DNA of 64,000 nt from JASBTN01 sp965228805 (GTDB taxonomy: Bacteria > Pseudomonadota > Alphaproteobacteria > Rhodobacterales > Rhodobacteraceae): assembly GCF_965228805.1 (NCBI RefSeq), contig NZ_CBDDIE010000003.1, positions 558,001 through 622,000 of the forward strand. Reading direction: 5' to 3'. The position numbers and the translations under genes were made by a program. The notes under the pieces are model-generated. The model worked only from the letters and a program-made list of their open reading frames with translations, ran no database searches and was not told the DNA's origin. Every line of letters begins with the position of its first letter. The stretch's first letter is position 1. Of this stretch, positions 34,111 through 42,626 are shown in pieces.

Positions 34111-35067
34111 ATGACATTCCGCCAGCGCCATCTTCTGGGCATCGAACCCCTGCACCCGACCGAGATCACCACCGTCCTGGACCTGGCCGACCGCTATGTT
34201 GACCTGAACCGGCAGACGGTGAAACGGTCGAAGGCGCTGAAGGGGCTCACGCAGATCAACATGTTCTTCGAGAACTCGACCCGCACCCAGGCCTCGTTCG
34301 AGATCGCCGGCAAGCGCCTCGGGGCCGATGTGATGAATATGGCGATGCAGGCGTCATCCATCAAAAAGGGCGAGACGCTGATTGATACCGCGCTGACGTT
34401 GAACGCAATGCATCCGGACCTTCTGGTGGTGCGTCACCCGCATTCCGGCGCGGTGAACCTGCTGGCGGAAAAGGTCAACTGCGCGGTGCTGAACGCGGGC
34501 GACGGCAAGCATGAACACCCGACCCAGGCGCTGCTGGACGCGCTGACGATCCGTCGCGAGAAGGGGCGTCTGCACCGGCTGACCATCGCCATCTGCGGCG
34601 ATATTGCGCACAGCCGCGTTGCCCGGTCGAACCTGATCCTCTTGGGCAAGATGGAAAACCGCGTGCGCCTGGTCGGCCCGCCGACCCTGATGCCCAGCCA
34701 GATCGACCAGTTCGGCGTCGAGGTCTATCACGACATGGAAGAGGGCCTGAAGGGCGCCGACGTGGTCATGATGCTGCGCCTTCAACGCGAACGCATGGAT
34801 GGCGGCTTCATCCCCTCGGAACGTGAATATTACCACCGCTATGGTCTGGATGCGGCCAAGCTGGCCCATGCGAAAAACGACGCCATCGTCATGCACCCGG
34901 GCCCGATGAACCGCGGGGTCGAGATCGACGGCACCATCGCCGATGACATCAACCGATCCGTCATCCAGGAGCAGGTCGAAATGGGCGTCGCTGTGCGCAT
35001 GGCGGCAATGGACCTGCTGGCGCGCAACCTGCGCGAGGCGACAGGGCCGGAAAGCGTGATGGTCTGA
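34111..35067 (+). CDS. pyrB: Aspartate carbamoyltransferase catalytic chain
   Basis: A 318-residue enzyme committing carbamoyl phosphate and aspartate to pyrimidine synthesis. The carbamoyl-phosphate motif FFENSTRTQASFE is near residue 51 (STRT), HPTQALLDAL near 135, and HPGPMNRGVEID near 265. ATG 34111 has GGAGG 5 bases upstream. In related genomes I would expect a dihydroorotase (active or pseudo) to follow it directly; here it is 14.4 kb downstream on the same strand. Confidence 0.96.
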   Translation: MTFRQRHLLGIEPLHPTEITTVLDLADRYVDLNRQTVKRSKALKGLTQINMFFENSTRTQASFEIAGKRLGADVMNMAMQASSIKKGETLIDTALTLNAMHPDLLVVRHPHSGAVNLLAEKVNCAVLNAGDGKHEHPTQALLDALTIRREKGRLHRLTIAICGDIAHSRVARSNLILLGKMENRVRLVGPPTLMPSQIDQFGVEVYHDMEEGLKGADVVMMLRLQRERMDGGFIPSEREYYHRYGLDAAKLAHAKNDAIVMHPGPMNRGVEIDGTIADDINRSVIQEQVEMGVAVRMAAMDLLARNLREATGPESVMV

Positions 35068-35096
35068 GAGCGGCGCTGGAGCCTACCGCATCCGCT

Positions 35097-35546
35097 TTAC
35101 GCCCGATCGTCCTTCGGCGATCCCATGACCACATGGGTGACCAACTGGCGCACCTGCGGCAGGGTGCCCAGCTTGTCGGTGTGAAAGCGTTTGTAGGCGA
35201 TCAGGTCCTCGGCCTCGACCCGCAGCAGATATTCGACGGTGCCGGTGATGTTGTGGCACTCGCGCACCTCGTCATAGAGCGCGACGGCGCGCTCAAACGC
35301 CTCCTGACCCTGTTTGGTGTGGTCGTTGAGGCCCACGGTGACATAGGCGGTAAAGCCGATGCCCATCGCCTCGGGGCTCAGTGTGGCGCGGTAGCCGGTG
35401 ATCACGCCCTGGCGTTCCAGCTCCTGCACCCGGCGCAGGCAGGCGGAGGGGGAGAGGCCGACGCGCTCGGCCAATTCGGTGTTGGGCAGGCGCGCATTAT
35501 GCGTGAGCTCACGCAATATTCGGCGATTCAGATCATCCATATTCAT
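35097..35546 (-). CDS. Lrp/AsnC-family regulator of the LysE-type exporter
   Basis: A 149-residue regulator. The helix-turn-helix is at about residues 5-50 (DLNRRILRELTHNARLPNTELAERVGLSPSACLRRV) and the ligand domain follows (GTVEYLLRVEAEDLIAYKRF). It is divergent from a LysE/RhtB exporter, with TGCGCAA-type sites between, the usual layout of an amino-acid-sensing Lrp with its exporter. Starts at 35546 and 35540 are both possible; neither has a strong ribosome site. Confidence 0.9.
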   Translation of the reverse strand: MNMDDLNRRILRELTHNARLPNTELAERVGLSPSACLRRVQELERQGVITGYRATLSPEAMGIGFTAYVTVGLNDHTKQGQEAFERAVALYDEVRECHNITGTVEYLLRVEAEDLIAYKRFHTDKLGTLPQVRQLVTHVVMGSPKDDRA

Positions 35547-35552
35547 CGATCA

Positions 35553-35611
35553 TTGCGCAGAAATCCGCCACGCACCCCATTTTGCAGCCCTATTGCGCAG
35601 AAGTTGCGCAA
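35553..35611. promoter_or_regulatory. Lrp operator-like dyad and half-site
   Basis: TTGCGCA (35593-35599), five bases, then TGCGCAA (35605-35611) form a perfect inverted repeat ending 11 bases before the exporter start. A single TTGCGCA half-site followed by GAAA lies at 35553-35559, next to the regulator start and 40 bases away. The arms match those at 13807-13871, in another Lrp-controlled divergent region. Binding is inferred. Confidence 0.7.
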
Positions 35612-35622
35612 AGATTGTGTCC

Positions 35623-36216
35623 ATGTCAATCGAACTCATCCTTGCCCTGTGCTCCTTCGCCTTCGTCTCGTCGATCACGCCGGGGCCGAATAACTTGATG
35701 CTGATGGCGTCGGGCGCCAACTTCGGCTTTCGCCGCACGGTACCGCATATGTTGGGGGTCGGGATCGGGTTCACGGTCATGGTGCTGCTGGTGGGCGCCG
35801 GGCTGATGCAGGTGTTCGATCGCTGGCCGGTGGCGCATGAGGTGCTGAAATGGGCCTCGCTCGCCTATCTGTGCTGGCTGGCCTGGAAGATCGCCCATGC
35901 GGGCGAACCCGGGCGCGGGGACAGCGGTGCGCGACCGATCACCTTCCTGCAAGCGGCGGCGTTTCAATGGGTCAATCCCAAGGCCTGGATCATGGCGCTG
36001 ACCTCGATCACCGCCTATGCGCCGGATCGCAGCCTCTGGGCGGTGGGCATGGTGGCGCTGGTCTTCGGGCTGATCAACCTGCCCTGCGTGTCGAGCTGGA
36101 CCGTGCTGGGGCAGGAGATCAAGCGCGTGTTGACAAACCAGCGGCGGCTGACCCTGTTCAACTGGACCATGGCCGGGCTGTTGGTGGCCTCCCTGTTGCC
36201 GGTTCTGTTCGCCTGA
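35623..36216 (+). CDS. LysE/RhtB-family amino acid exporter
   Basis: A 197-residue inner-membrane exporter with about six helices. The family start FAFVSSITPGPNNLMLMASGANFG (near residue 13) and the central FQWVNPKAWIMAL motif near 115 are both clear. The substrate class, amino acids, is family knowledge; the exact one is unknown. It is divergent from an Lrp regulator with operator-like sites between, which fits induction by the exported amino acid. Its 3' side holds three repeat elements in a row. Confidence 0.92.
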   Translation: MSIELILALCSFAFVSSITPGPNNLMLMASGANFGFRRTVPHMLGVGIGFTVMVLLVGAGLMQVFDRWPVAHEVLKWASLAYLCWLAWKIAHAGEPGRGDSGARPITFLQAAAFQWVNPKAWIMALTSITAYAPDRSLWAVGMVALVFGLINLPCVSSWTVLGQEIKRVLTNQRRLTLFNWTMAGLLVASLLPVLFA

Positions 36217-36221
36217 TCGGT

Positions 36222-36268
36222 GGTGCTCCCGCCCCCTGCCCGCGCCTTCGGCTTGTCAGGGGTTGGGC
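36222..36268 (+). repeat. Family C 47-nt hairpin element, copy 1
   Basis: This matches 61328-61374 at 42 of 47 positions with no gaps. CCCCTG (36233-36238) pairs with CAGGGG (36257-36262), enclosing a small GCC-TTC-GGC hairpin (36244-36252). The differences from copy 2 preserve this pairing. It lies just after the LysE-type exporter gene. Confidence 0.85.
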
Positions 36269-36270
36269 GT

Positions 36271-36322
36271 GGCTGGGGGGCCAGCCCCCCAGACCCCCCG
36301 GGATACTTCGAGAAAAATGAAA
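36271..36322 (+). repeat. Family D composite hairpin element, copy 1
   Basis: GGGGGG (36275-36280) faces CCCCCC (36285-36290) across CCAG, then after a few bases comes the tail CCCCCGGGATACTTCGAG and AAAAATGAAAG. The tail matches those of copies at 50731-50793 (opposite strand) and 61493-61566. In this copy the second, variable hairpin is missing. Confidence 0.7.
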
Positions 36323-36330
36323 GAGCGCAG

Positions 36331-36407
36331 CCCCCGGACCGGCGGGGTGGGAAAGCGTAACATCGCGGTTGGCGCAACAGCGGACAGGGTGGGAGCCGGT
36401 CCGGGGG
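36331..36407 (+). repeat. Family A stem-bracketed element, copy 3
   Basis: CCCCCGGACCGGC (36331-36343) is exactly complementary to 36395-36407. GGGGTGGGA and AGGGTGGGAGCC lie just inside. It stands immediately beside a family D element in the 236-base gap between two plus-strand genes, the LysE-type exporter and an SLC13 carrier. At 46 bases before the carrier start it will be in that gene's leader or the exporter's trailer. Confidence 0.85.
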
Positions 36408-36452
36408 CGGATTGGGGATGACCCGGGCAGCACCGCGCGCTATCCATAAGCC

Positions 36453-38234
36453 ATGACCAGTGACCAGATCATTCTTTTCAGCCTGTTCGGGGCCGTGTTC
36501 GGCCTGCTTCTGTGGGGAAAATACCGCTACGACCTTGTCGCCTTTGCAGCCCTCATGCTGGCGGTGGTGCTGGGCGTGGTGGACTCCAAACACGCATTCG
36601 ACGGGTTCGGTCATCCGGCAACCTTGGTGGTTGCGCTGGTGCTGGTGGTCTCGGCGGGGCTGGTACGCTCCGGCGCGGTGTTCCTGATCACCCGCACCCT
36701 GGTGGATGCCTCCCGCAGCCTGGGCGCACATATCGCCCTGATGGGCGCAATTGGCGGCGTGCTGTCGGCCTTCATGAACAATGTGGCGGCCCTGGCGCTG
36801 CTGATGCCCGTCGACATGCAGACCGCACGCAAGGCGGGGCGGGCGCCGGGGCTGAGCCTGATGCCGCTTTCCTTCGCCACCATCCTGGGCGGCATGGTCA
36901 CGCTGATCGGCACGCCGCCCAATATCATCATCGCCTCGATCCGCGGTGACGCCCTGGGCGAGCCCTTTCGCATGTTCGATTTCGCCCCCGTCGGTGGGGT
37001 CACGGCGATTGCCGGGCTGATTTTCGTGGCCCTGATCGGCTGGCGCCTGATCCCGCAGCCCGAGGCCGCGCAAAACGGTGGCGATCCGATGGGCGATCAT
37101 GGCCAGTACATCGCCGAGCTGACCATCCCCGAAGGCTCCAAGCTGATCGGCAAACGGGTCAAGGAGCTGGATGACGAGGCCGCCAAGAACGATGTCGCCA
37201 TCCTGGGCGTCGTGCGGGACGGCAAGCGTCGTTATGGCACGCAGCGAAACACCGAGTTGCTTGCACAGGATGCGCTGGTGCTGGAGGCACGCCCCGAGGC
37301 GTTGGACGAATTCCGCGCGGCGCTGAGCCTGGATTTCGCCGAGGCCGGTCGGCAGGACAAGCTGACCGCAGAGGGCGCGGGCCTGTCGAAGATCGAGGTC
37401 GTGGTGCCCGAGACCGCCCGCATTAACGGCAAGACCGCACAGGCCATCGGGCTCAACTGGCGGCAGCGATCTGTGCTGATGGGGATTTCTCGCGGGGGCA
37501 AACGGATCTCGAAACAGGTGCGCAAGACGGTGGTGCGACCGGGGGACATCCTGCTGCTTCTGGTGCCAGCCGGAGCCGAGGCGGATGTGACCGAGTGGCT
37601 GGGCTGCCTGCCGTTGGCCGAACGGGGATTGGCGGTAACGCAGGACCAGAAGGTCTGGTGGGCCATTGCCATGTTCGCGGCAGCGGTCGCGGCAGCCAGC
37701 ATCGGGCTGGTCTATCTGCCGGTGGCGCTAGGGTTGGTTGTGGTGGGCTATGTGCTGACGAAGATCGTGCCCCTGTCGGAGCTCTACACCCATATCGAAT
37801 GGCCCGTGGTGGTCCTATTGGGCAGTATGATCCCGCTGGGCGCGGCCTTGGAAACGTCGGGGGGCACCGAGCTGATCGCGGGCACCCTTGTCGGGATAAC
37901 CGAGGGCCTGCCCGCCTGGGCGGTACTGACCGTCCTGATGATCGTGACCATGACCCTGTCGGATGTCTTGAACAACACCGCCACGACCATTGTCGCGGCC
38001 CCGGTCGGCATTCAGATGGCGCAGGCTCTGGGCAAGAACCCGGACCCGTTCCTGATGGCCGTGGCCGTCGCGGCCTCCTGCGCCTTCCTCACCCCGATCG
38101 GACACAAGAACAATACGCTGATCCTGGGACCGGGCGGCTATCGCTTTGGCGACTACTGGCGTATGGGCCTGCCGCTGGAGATCCTCGTGGTCGCCGTGTC
38201 GATCCCGGCAATCCTGGTGTTCTGGCCGCTCTAA
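36453..38234 (+). CDS. SLC13/DASS-family transporter with two RCK_C domains
   Basis: A 593-residue membrane carrier. Two halves of about five to six helices flank two RCK_C/TrkA_C domains at residues 212-292 and 311-382. The paired helical-hairpin motifs FMNNVAALALLMP with LIGTPPNIII, and DVLNNTATTIVAAP with LTPIGHKNN, are those of the sodium-coupled anion carriers (sulfate, dicarboxylates). The RCK_C insert suggests control by a ligand. A second such carrier lies 730 bases away on the other strand. Confidence 0.9.
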   Translation: MTSDQIILFSLFGAVFGLLLWGKYRYDLVAFAALMLAVVLGVVDSKHAFDGFGHPATLVVALVLVVSAGLVRSGAVFLITRTLVDASRSLGAHIALMGAIGGVLSAFMNNVAALALLMPVDMQTARKAGRAPGLSLMPLSFATILGGMVTLIGTPPNIIIASIRGDALGEPFRMFDFAPVGGVTAIAGLIFVALIGWRLIPQPEAAQNGGDPMGDHGQYIAELTIPEGSKLIGKRVKELDDEAAKNDVAILGVVRDGKRRYGTQRNTELLAQDALVLEARPEALDEFRAALSLDFAEAGRQDKLTAEGAGLSKIEVVVPETARINGKTAQAIGLNWRQRSVLMGISRGGKRISKQVRKTVVRPGDILLLLVPAGAEADVTEWLGCLPLAERGLAVTQDQKVWWAIAMFAAAVAAASIGLVYLPVALGLVVVGYVLTKIVPLSELYTHIEWPVVVLLGSMIPLGAALETSGGTELIAGTLVGITEGLPAWAVLTVLMIVTMTLSDVLNNTATTIVAAPVGIQMAQALGKNPDPFLMAVAVAASCAFLTPIGHKNNTLILGPGGYRFGDYWRMGLPLEILVVAVSIPAILVFWPL

Positions 38235-38962
38235 CGCGGCCGACGGTCACGCGCGTGGGGCCGTCCCGAGGGGCGCGGCTTGCGGCGAAACATCGGCAGG
38301 TGCAGATTGCTGTCGCGCCCGGCGCCGAAACGCAGGCAGAGCGCCACGACGATCAGGCTGATCACCAGCCACAGCCCGCCCCAGAACTGCGACGTGCCGC
38401 CGAACTCGCGCGCCAGCATCACCGCGTCGCTTTCCACATGGGTCCGGCGCAACGTGTCGTCGAGGATATCCAGCGGCGCGTAGAGCATCGAGGTCAACCC
38501 GATCAACCTGAGCGCCAGATCGCTGACCTCATGCGGCAGGAAATGCGCAATGCCCAGCATGACCACACCGGCCCCCAGGCAGAAGATCAATGCGAAGGGT
38601 TCGCGCATATAGGCCACCGCGACGGCGACCAGAACGCCGCCCAGTACCCCCATGACCCAGCGATCCAAGTCGCTGCGCAGGGCCAGCAGGAACAAGACCA
38701 CGCCCAACAGCAACGAGCCCAGATAACCCGCCGAGATGATCGCAAACAGGTTGCCGCCCCGCGTCGTTGTGGTGCCGCCCTGCATGGGGGAAAGGGTCAT
38801 GCCCTCGACCGAGCCGCCGGTCAGCCAGGCGGCCAGCGCGTGGCTGAGTTCGTGCAGAAACACCACGAGGATTTTCAACGGCACCAGCACCGGCGTGGTC
38901 CAGAGCGCGGCCACCACCACGCCCAGCACCATCAGCTGCCAATGTCCGCGCAGCACCCGCAT
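38231..38962 (-). CDS. M50-type membrane metalloprotease
   Basis: A 243-residue protein with about six helices. The zinc-protease motif HELSH lies at residues 37-41 inside the first membrane region (ILVVFLHELSHALAAWL), as in the M50B-like site-2 protease relatives. A Gly-rich TTTTRGGN segment follows. The C-terminus is basic and soluble (FRRKPRPSGRPHARDRRPR). The target is unknown. Its stop overlaps that of the convergent SLC13 carrier, and it begins 4 bases from the end of the second carrier gene on its own strand. Confidence 0.82.
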   Translation of the reverse strand: MRVLRGHWQLMVLGVVVAALWTTPVLVPLKILVVFLHELSHALAAWLTGGSVEGMTLSPMQGGTTTTRGGNLFAIISAGYLGSLLLGVVLFLLALRSDLDRWVMGVLGGVLVAVAVAYMREPFALIFCLGAGVVMLGIAHFLPHEVSDLALRLIGLTSMLYAPLDILDDTLRRTHVESDAVMLAREFGGTSQFWGGLWLVISLIVVALCLRFGAGRDSNLHLPMFRRKPRPSGRPHARDRRPR

Positions 38963-38966
38963 GGGA

Positions 38967-40745
38967 TCACAGCGGCCAGATCAGCGGGATCAGCGCCGAG
39001 GCCAAGAGACCCACCGACAGGTTCAAGGGAATGCCGATCTTCATGAAATCAGTAAAGCGGTATCCGCCCGGCCCGTAGACAAGCATATTGGTCTGGTATC
39101 CGATGGGCGTCGCAAAACTGGCTGAGGCGGCAACCATCACCGCGACCACCAAGGGGCGCGCATCAATGCCCAACGCCTGTGCAAGCCCGATGGCAATCGG
39201 GGTCACCACCACGGCCACGGCGTTGTTTGAGACCAGCTCGGTCAGCACCGAGGTCAGCAGGTAGATCGCCCAGACGATCAGGAAGGGCGGCAGCCTGCCC
39301 AGGACCGGGGCCAGCCCCTCGGCAATCAGCTTGACCGCGCCTGAGGCCTCAAGGGCGGCACCAATGGCGAGCATGGCGAAGATCAGCGCCAACAAACGCC
39401 CATCGACAAAACCAAATGCCTCGTCCGCGTCGATGCAACGAGTGACCAGAACGGCGGCCACCGCCAGCACGGCGAGGTAGAAGATCGGCGCGACACCCAG
39501 ACCGGCCAGGGCCACGATGCCGATCAGGGCCGCAATGGCAATCGGTGCATGGCTGCGTCGGAACTCTCGGGCCGAGGGTTTGGTCACGTCCACCAGGTCC
39601 ATGTCGCTGGCCAGGCGCTGGATATCCTCCGGCGCGCCTTCCAGAAGCAGCGTATCGCCGACCCGCACCACCAGGTCATCCAGCTGCCGCCCGATATTCT
39701 GGTTCTTGCGATGCACGGCCAACGGATAGACACCGTAGCGGCGGCGCAGGCGCAGCTGGCCCAGCGACTTGCCAACCATCTTGCAGCCGGGAGAGATCAG
39801 GGTTTCGACTGTCGTTGTCTCGACCGCCGAGACCTGGTCGACGCGCTTGAGGCTCTTGTTGCGTTGCAGGCTCAAGAGTTCGGTCATAGCGGTGCGCAGT
39901 ACCACACGGTCACCGACCTGCAGCTCGACCCCCTTGAGGTTACGGCGCAGCGAGGTATCGCCGCGGATGACGTCGATCAGCCGCACGCCCTCGCGTTTGA
40001 ACAGCTGCACACCGGTAACCTCGCGGCCGATCAGGTTCGATTCCGGCGGGATCACCGCCTCGGTGAAGAATTTCTTGCGGCTGCGATCCGACAGGAGCGT
40101 CGCCATGCTGTCGCGGTCGGGCAGCAGGCGCGGGCCGATGAAATAGAGGTACAGCATGCCCCATGCGACCAGGATCAGGCCCAGCGGCGTGACCTCGAAG
40201 ATCGAGAAGGGTTTCATGTCATGGGCGCGGGCGACACCGTCGACCAGCAGGTTGGTCGAGGTGCCGATCAGCGTAAGCGTGCCCCCCAGGATGGCGGCGT
40301 AACTCAGCGGGATCAGCAGTTTCGAAGCCGAAGTGCCCAGTTTGCGCGCCAGTTGGACGAAGACCGGGATCATCACCACAACCACGGGCGTGTTCGACAC
40401 CACCGCCGAGCTGATGATCACGAAACCCATCAGCGTGCCCACCGCCACCATCGGACGCACCGCCGCCTGGCTTTCCGCCGATTTGGTGAACCAGTCCAGC
40501 GCGCCGGTGCGCACCAGCGCCCCCATGACGATGAACATCGCCGCAATGGTCCAGGGCGCCGGGTTGGACAGCACCATCAGCGCGTCGTCATAGGGCAGCA
40601 CACCGAAGATCAGCATCAGCGCCACGCCGGCAATCGCCACCACCTCGGTCGGGAAGGTCTCGCGCAGGAATAGGACGAACATGACCGCGACGACCGTCAA
40701 GGCCAGGATGGCCTGTCCGGTCTGGCTCAGCTCGATTATGCCCAT
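38967..40745 (-). CDS. Second SLC13/DASS transporter with RCK_C domains
   Basis: A 592-residue carrier of the same plan as the one at 36453. Hairpin motifs are SNTPVVVVMIPV with LIGTSTNLLVDG, and ELVSNNAVAVVVTP with FATPIGYQTN; RCK_C domains lie at about 222-290 and 312-385. Key motif differences between the two suggest different substrates rather than recent duplication. ATG 40745 has AGGGGG 6-10 bases upstream. It is followed by the M50 protease gene after 4 bases, so the two are co-transcribed. Confidence 0.9.
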   Translation of the reverse strand: MGIIELSQTGQAILALTVVAVMFVLFLRETFPTEVVAIAGVALMLIFGVLPYDDALMVLSNPAPWTIAAMFIVMGALVRTGALDWFTKSAESQAAVRPMVAVGTLMGFVIISSAVVSNTPVVVVMIPVFVQLARKLGTSASKLLIPLSYAAILGGTLTLIGTSTNLLVDGVARAHDMKPFSIFEVTPLGLILVAWGMLYLYFIGPRLLPDRDSMATLLSDRSRKKFFTEAVIPPESNLIGREVTGVQLFKREGVRLIDVIRGDTSLRRNLKGVELQVGDRVVLRTAMTELLSLQRNKSLKRVDQVSAVETTTVETLISPGCKMVGKSLGQLRLRRRYGVYPLAVHRKNQNIGRQLDDLVVRVGDTLLLEGAPEDIQRLASDMDLVDVTKPSAREFRRSHAPIAIAALIGIVALAGLGVAPIFYLAVLAVAAVLVTRCIDADEAFGFVDGRLLALIFAMLAIGAALEASGAVKLIAEGLAPVLGRLPPFLIVWAIYLLTSVLTELVSNNAVAVVVTPIAIGLAQALGIDARPLVVAVMVAASASFATPIGYQTNMLVYGPGGYRFTDFMKIGIPLNLSVGLLASALIPLIWPL

Positions 40746-40776
40746 GGATGGCCCCCTGCCCTTGTTTTCAGGGAAC

Positions 40777-41682
40777 TTACGCGGGCTTAGGGGCCTCGGG
40801 CAAGCGGCTTTCGCGCGGCTGGACAAGGAAAAGCCCCAGCATCATCAGGCCCAAAGCGGCCCAGACCCAGCCGGAATAGCTCTCGCCCAGCAGCGCCATG
40901 GCCCAGAGCACACCGCAACCGGTCACGAGGTAGCTGACCTGCGCGGCGAAGCTCGGCCCGGCGCGCTGCACCAGCCAGACATAGCCGGAATAGACCAGCG
41001 CGTGGGCAAACGATCCGGCGATCAGCGCAACGTCGGGTTTATCCCAGGGTAGGCTCAACGAAACATATGCGCCGGTGGACAGGGCCAGAGGCAGCGCCAT
41101 GCAGGCGCCAAGCACCGACGCACCGAACAACGCCTGGATCGGATCCAACCCCGCCGTGCCCCATTTCGCGACCACATTACCCTCGATCGCATACATCAGC
41201 GGCGCAACCATGGCGAGCGGCACCCAGATAGCCACCCCGGGCGGCAGGGAAGTTTCTGGCGCCACCAGCAGGGCAACCCCGGCCAGGCCAACACCCAGAC
41301 CGGCCAGACGCAGGGCACTGAACCGCTCGTTGCGCAGGATCAGCGCCATGGGAAAGGCAAACAGCGGCACGGCGGCGATGGTGATCGCCTGAACCCCTGC
41401 GGGCAGACGCTCCAGCGCGATGTAGCCTGCGGTGTTGGGCAGGACGGTGCCGGTGAGCGCGATGAACAGGTAGACCGCCAGGTGGCGCGGGGCAAAACCC
41501 GGGCGTTTGCCGCGCAGCAGGGTCAGCGTGCCCAGCACCACGGCCACGATCACCATCTGCCAGAAGATGATGCCGAAATGACGATGCCCGCCCTCGATCG
41601 CGATCTTGGCGGTCACACCGGTCAGGCCCCATCCGGTGCCCAGCAAAAGCAGGAACCCGATCAGACCGGCGCGGTGTTTCAC
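40777..41682 (-). CDS. DMT-superfamily (EamA) transporter
   Basis: A 301-residue inner-membrane transporter with ten helices in two EamA repeats. Typical parts are GTGWGLTGVTAKIAIEGGHRH, the first-repeat end YIALERLPAGVQAITIAAVPLF, and the second-repeat TGCGVLWAMALLGESYSGWVW. The start is GTG 41682, overlapping the ymdB stop (GTGA), so translation is coupled. The substrate is unknown. It is the last gene of a run that begins at mgtE. Confidence 0.87.
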   Translation of the reverse strand: MKHRAGLIGFLLLLGTGWGLTGVTAKIAIEGGHRHFGIIFWQMVIVAVVLGTLTLLRGKRPGFAPRHLAVYLFIALTGTVLPNTAGYIALERLPAGVQAITIAAVPLFAFPMALILRNERFSALRLAGLGVGLAGVALLVAPETSLPPGVAIWVPLAMVAPLMYAIEGNVVAKWGTAGLDPIQALFGASVLGACMALPLALSTGAYVSLSLPWDKPDVALIAGSFAHALVYSGYVWLVQRAGPSFAAQVSYLVTGCGVLWAMALLGESYSGWVWAALGLMMLGLFLVQPRESRLPEAPKPA

Positions 41683-42491
41683 GGCCGGGCGTCCTGCAAG
41701 CGGCCGCCGATGCGCACCATCTCGACCCGGGTGGCCAGGCCGGTGCGGTCGTCGGTCTCCACGTAGAGGCCGGACAGGGTCGCCTCGCCATTCGCTGGCG
41801 TAAAGCGCCCCTTGACCATGCCGGTGACAAAGCGGCGCATCGGTTCCTCGGCCTCCATGCCGATCACCGAGTTGTAATCGCCGCACATGCCCGCATCGGT
41901 CAGATAGGCCGTGCCCTTGCCCAGGATCATCGCATCGCCCGTGGGCACGTGCGTGTGGGTGCCGACCACGACCGAAGCGCGCCCGTCGCACCAGCGGCCC
42001 AGCGCCATCTTCTCAGACGTCGCCTCGCAATGCACATCGACAAGGATCGCCTGGGCATTGCCACCCAGGGGGTTGGCGCGCAGCACCTGATCCACGGCGG
42101 AAAACGGATCGTCAAAGGCACGTTTCATGAAGACATTGCCCAACACCTGGGTCACCAGGATCTGCCGTCCACGCGCATCCTTGAAGATGCGCGCGCCCGA
42201 GCCCGGCGCGCCCTTGGCGAAGTTCAACGGGCGGATGATGCGTTTTTCCTGTTCGCAGAAGGTCAGCATCTCGCGTTGATCGAACGCATGGTCGCCCAGG
42301 GTGATCACATCGGCTCCGGCCTCAAGAATGGCCTTCGCATGGGCGGCGGTCAGCCCCGCCCCCGAGGTCGCGTTCTCCGCATTCACCACGACAAAATCCA
42401 GCCGCCATTCCTCGCGCAGCTTTTTCAGTCGTTCGGAAACGGCCCGCCGTCCGGCGCGGCCCATGACATCACCAAGAAAGAGTATTTTCAT
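41679..42491 (-). CDS. YmdB-type metallophosphoesterase (TIGR00282 family)
   Basis: A 270-residue calcineurin-like phosphoesterase. Metal motifs in order are FLGDVMGRAGRRA near residue 5, VNAENATSGAGL near 37, LGDHAFD near 65, VDVHCEATSEK and GTHTHVPTGD near 190. Family members hydrolyse cyclic nucleotides and influence RNA turnover and biofilm in some bacteria; the role here is not known. ATG 42491 follows a palindrome pair in the gap after the cyclo-ligase gene. Confidence 0.9.
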   Translation of the reverse strand: MKILFLGDVMGRAGRRAVSERLKKLREEWRLDFVVVNAENATSGAGLTAAHAKAILEAGADVITLGDHAFDQREMLTFCEQEKRIIRPLNFAKGAPGSGARIFKDARGRQILVTQVLGNVFMKRAFDDPFSAVDQVLRANPLGGNAQAILVDVHCEATSEKMALGRWCDGRASVVVGTHTHVPTGDAMILGKGTAYLTDAGMCGDYNSVIGMEAEEPMRRFVTGMVKGRFTPANGEATLSGLYVETDDRTGLATRVEMVRIGGRLQDARP

Positions 42492-42560
42492 GGCCCTAAG
42501 CCCTAGGCGCAGTTGCAGGCGAGGGCAAGGGGCGCCGTGCGGGGACGCAGGCAACTGTTC

Positions 42561-42605
42561 CCGGAAAATTCGAATTTTCCGGACCGGATTTTTCGAAAAA
42601 TCCGG
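42561..42605. repeat. Family B: paired 22-bp palindromes, locus 2
   Basis: Two perfect palindromes, 42561-42582 (half-site CCGGAAAATTC, identical to the one at 24827-24848) and 42584-42605 (half-site CCGGATTTTTC), are one base (A) apart, as at locus 1. They lie between the cyclo-ligase and ymdB genes, both on the minus strand, so they are part of an operon transcript. Confidence 0.92.
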
Positions 42606-42626
42606 GGATCCGCACCCGCTGGGCCT

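Noticed and set aside
42492..42626. 6S RNA near the 5-formyl-THF cyclo-ligase gene
   Set aside because: 6S RNA is often near this gene, but the flanking gaps are 135 and 7 bases and filled by palindromes; no 6S-like structure is visible.
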